NCBI RefSeq assembly: GCF_004341165.1
Contig: NZ_SLZR01000017.1
Span: 1 to 64,000 of the forward strand
Direction of reading: 5' to 3'
DNA length: 64,000 nucleotides
Source: Reinekea marinisedimentorum
GTDB taxonomy: Bacteria; Pseudomonadota; Gammaproteobacteria; Pseudomonadales; Natronospirillaceae
The position numbers and the translations under genes are program-made. This document shows, piece after piece, positions 63,302 to 64,000 of this stretch. The notes beneath the pieces are model-generated. The model was not told where the DNA came from. It saw only the letters and a list, made by a program, of their open reading frames with translations, and did no database searches. Position 1 is the stretch's first letter; every line of letters starts with the position of its first letter.

Positions 63302-64000
63302 ATGAAACTGACTCTTGCGCCTATTCCTTTTTACTGGCCAAAACAAACTGTACTCGATTTTTATCAACAGGCTCAAAGCTGGCCGGTAGACCGTATTTGC
63401 CTGGGTGAAACCGTCTGCTCAAAGCGACGCGAAATGCGCACCGAAGACTGGCTCGACATCGCCAGGCAATTGCAGGCCGCCGGCAAAGAGGTGGCGATCA
63501 GCACACTGGCTCTGGTCGAAGCGGAATCGGAACTGAAAGCCATTCGCAGCCTGTGTGAGCAATCTGATATCACCGTTGAAGCCAACGACCTCAGTGCTGC
63601 CGAATATCTGTACCAGAACGGCAAGGCCTTCACCGGTGGGCCGTTCCTGAATATCTACAATGTTGAAACCCTGAAGCTGCTCGCTCAGGATGGCCTGAGC
63701 CGCTGGACTCTGCCGGTTGAGCTGGGCCAAAAAGAACTTTCAGACTTGCTGGCCGATATTAAACGCGAGCAACTCAATATAAAAACCGAAGTGATGGTGC
63801 ACGGCTACCTGCCGCTGGCGCTTTCTGCCCGCTGCTTTACCGCACGCGCAGTTGACCGCCCTAAAGACGCCTGCAAAAAGGTCTGCATTGAGTACCCGAC
63901 CGGCATCCCGGTCGACAGCCGTGAAGATCAGCGTCTGTTCAACCTCAATGGTATTCAAACCCAAAGCGGCCTGATTCTGGATTTACTCGCCGAGCTGCCC
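63302..64000 (+). CDS. ubiV: O2-independent ubiquinone hydroxylase subunit UbiV (partial at right edge)
   Basis: The frame is open from ATG 63302 to the window end (233 codons); the C-terminal ~60 residues are outside. MKLTLAPIPFYWPKQTVLDFYQQA, DRICLGETVCSKRREM and the Cys set Cys39, Cys178, Cys191, Cys195 (SARCFTAR...CKKVC) match the UbiV iron-sulfur ligands. It starts 11 bases after ubiU, in the same FNR-controlled unit. Confidence 0.93.
   Translation, partial: MKLTLAPIPFYWPKQTVLDFYQQAQSWPVDRICLGETVCSKRREMRTEDWLDIARQLQAAGKEVAISTLALVEAESELKAIRSLCEQSDITVEANDLSAAEYLYQNGKAFTGGPFLNIYNVETLKLLAQDGLSRWTLPVELGQKELSDLLADIKREQLNIKTEVMVHGYLPLALSARCFTARAVDRPKDACKKVCIEYPTGIPVDSREDQRLFNLNGIQTQSGLILDLLAELP

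Overview
The window is a stretch of gammaproteobacterial chromosome. The best guess is a marine, Oceanospirillales/Pseudomonadales-type bacterium. This rests on the gene orders yggS-proC-yggT-metX-metW-DUF4426, rdgB-hemW-waaA, bioB-F-H-C-D next to comF, and pilT-pilU, together with the oxygen-independent ubiquinone genes ubiT-ubiU-ubiV. The species cannot be named from sequence alone.

Region 1 (1 to about 10,375) is an AT-rich integrated element abutting the 3' end of a tRNA-Thr(TGT) gene. It carries a tyrosine integrase whose 5' part is replaced by the end of an IS21-family insertion sequence. It also carries a secreted small protein, an unknown 237-aa protein, and a 666-aa protein with an N-terminal PD-(D/E)XK nuclease-like domain. 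Next come an AlpA-type helix-turn-helix gene, a small membrane ORF full of hairpins and GGGGTCT repeats, and a GpA-type HUH rolling-circle replication initiator. No capsid, tail or packaging genes are visible, so it resembles a phage satellite or a small integrative element. Its cargo is a complete retron defence operon on the minus strand: an msr-msd-like RNA with two perfect hairpins, a retron reverse transcriptase, a PtuA-like ABC ATPase and a PtuB-like HNH nuclease (type I-A, Ec78-like).

Region 2 (10.4-20 kb) holds the tRNA, a periplasmic solute-binding-like protein, and phosphate uptake genes. The operon pstS-pstC-pstA-pstB-phoU reads leftwards from a clear Pho box, with a terminator-like hairpin after pstS. 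A low-affinity module (DUF47 protein plus Pit transporter) and a YciA-type thioesterase read rightwards. A 14-copy 8-bp tandem repeat follows.

Region 3 (20-33.8 kb) is an uninterrupted S10-spc-alpha ribosomal protein supercluster on the minus strand, rpsJ to rplQ, with secY, rpmJ and rpoA. It has a strong promoter before rpsJ and a strong terminator after rplQ. The str operon (tuf/fusA) is not adjacent.

Region 4 (34-47.3 kb) contains an HD-GYP protein with a degenerate HD motif, cardiolipin synthase, two hydrolases, a GMC oxidoreductase, pilU and pilT separated by an 11-copy heptamer array, then yggS-proC-yggT-metX-metW-DUF4426.

Region 5 (47.6-64 kb) contains a CRP-site-preceded TraF_2-like outer-membrane protein, two lipoproteins, the biotin operon, comF, rdgB-hemW-waaA, a small parvulin, and a composite of heptamer arrays around a large palindrome. 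It ends with a LysR regulator and the divergent ubiT / ubiU-ubiV genes around a perfect FNR/Anr box; ubiV runs off the right edge.
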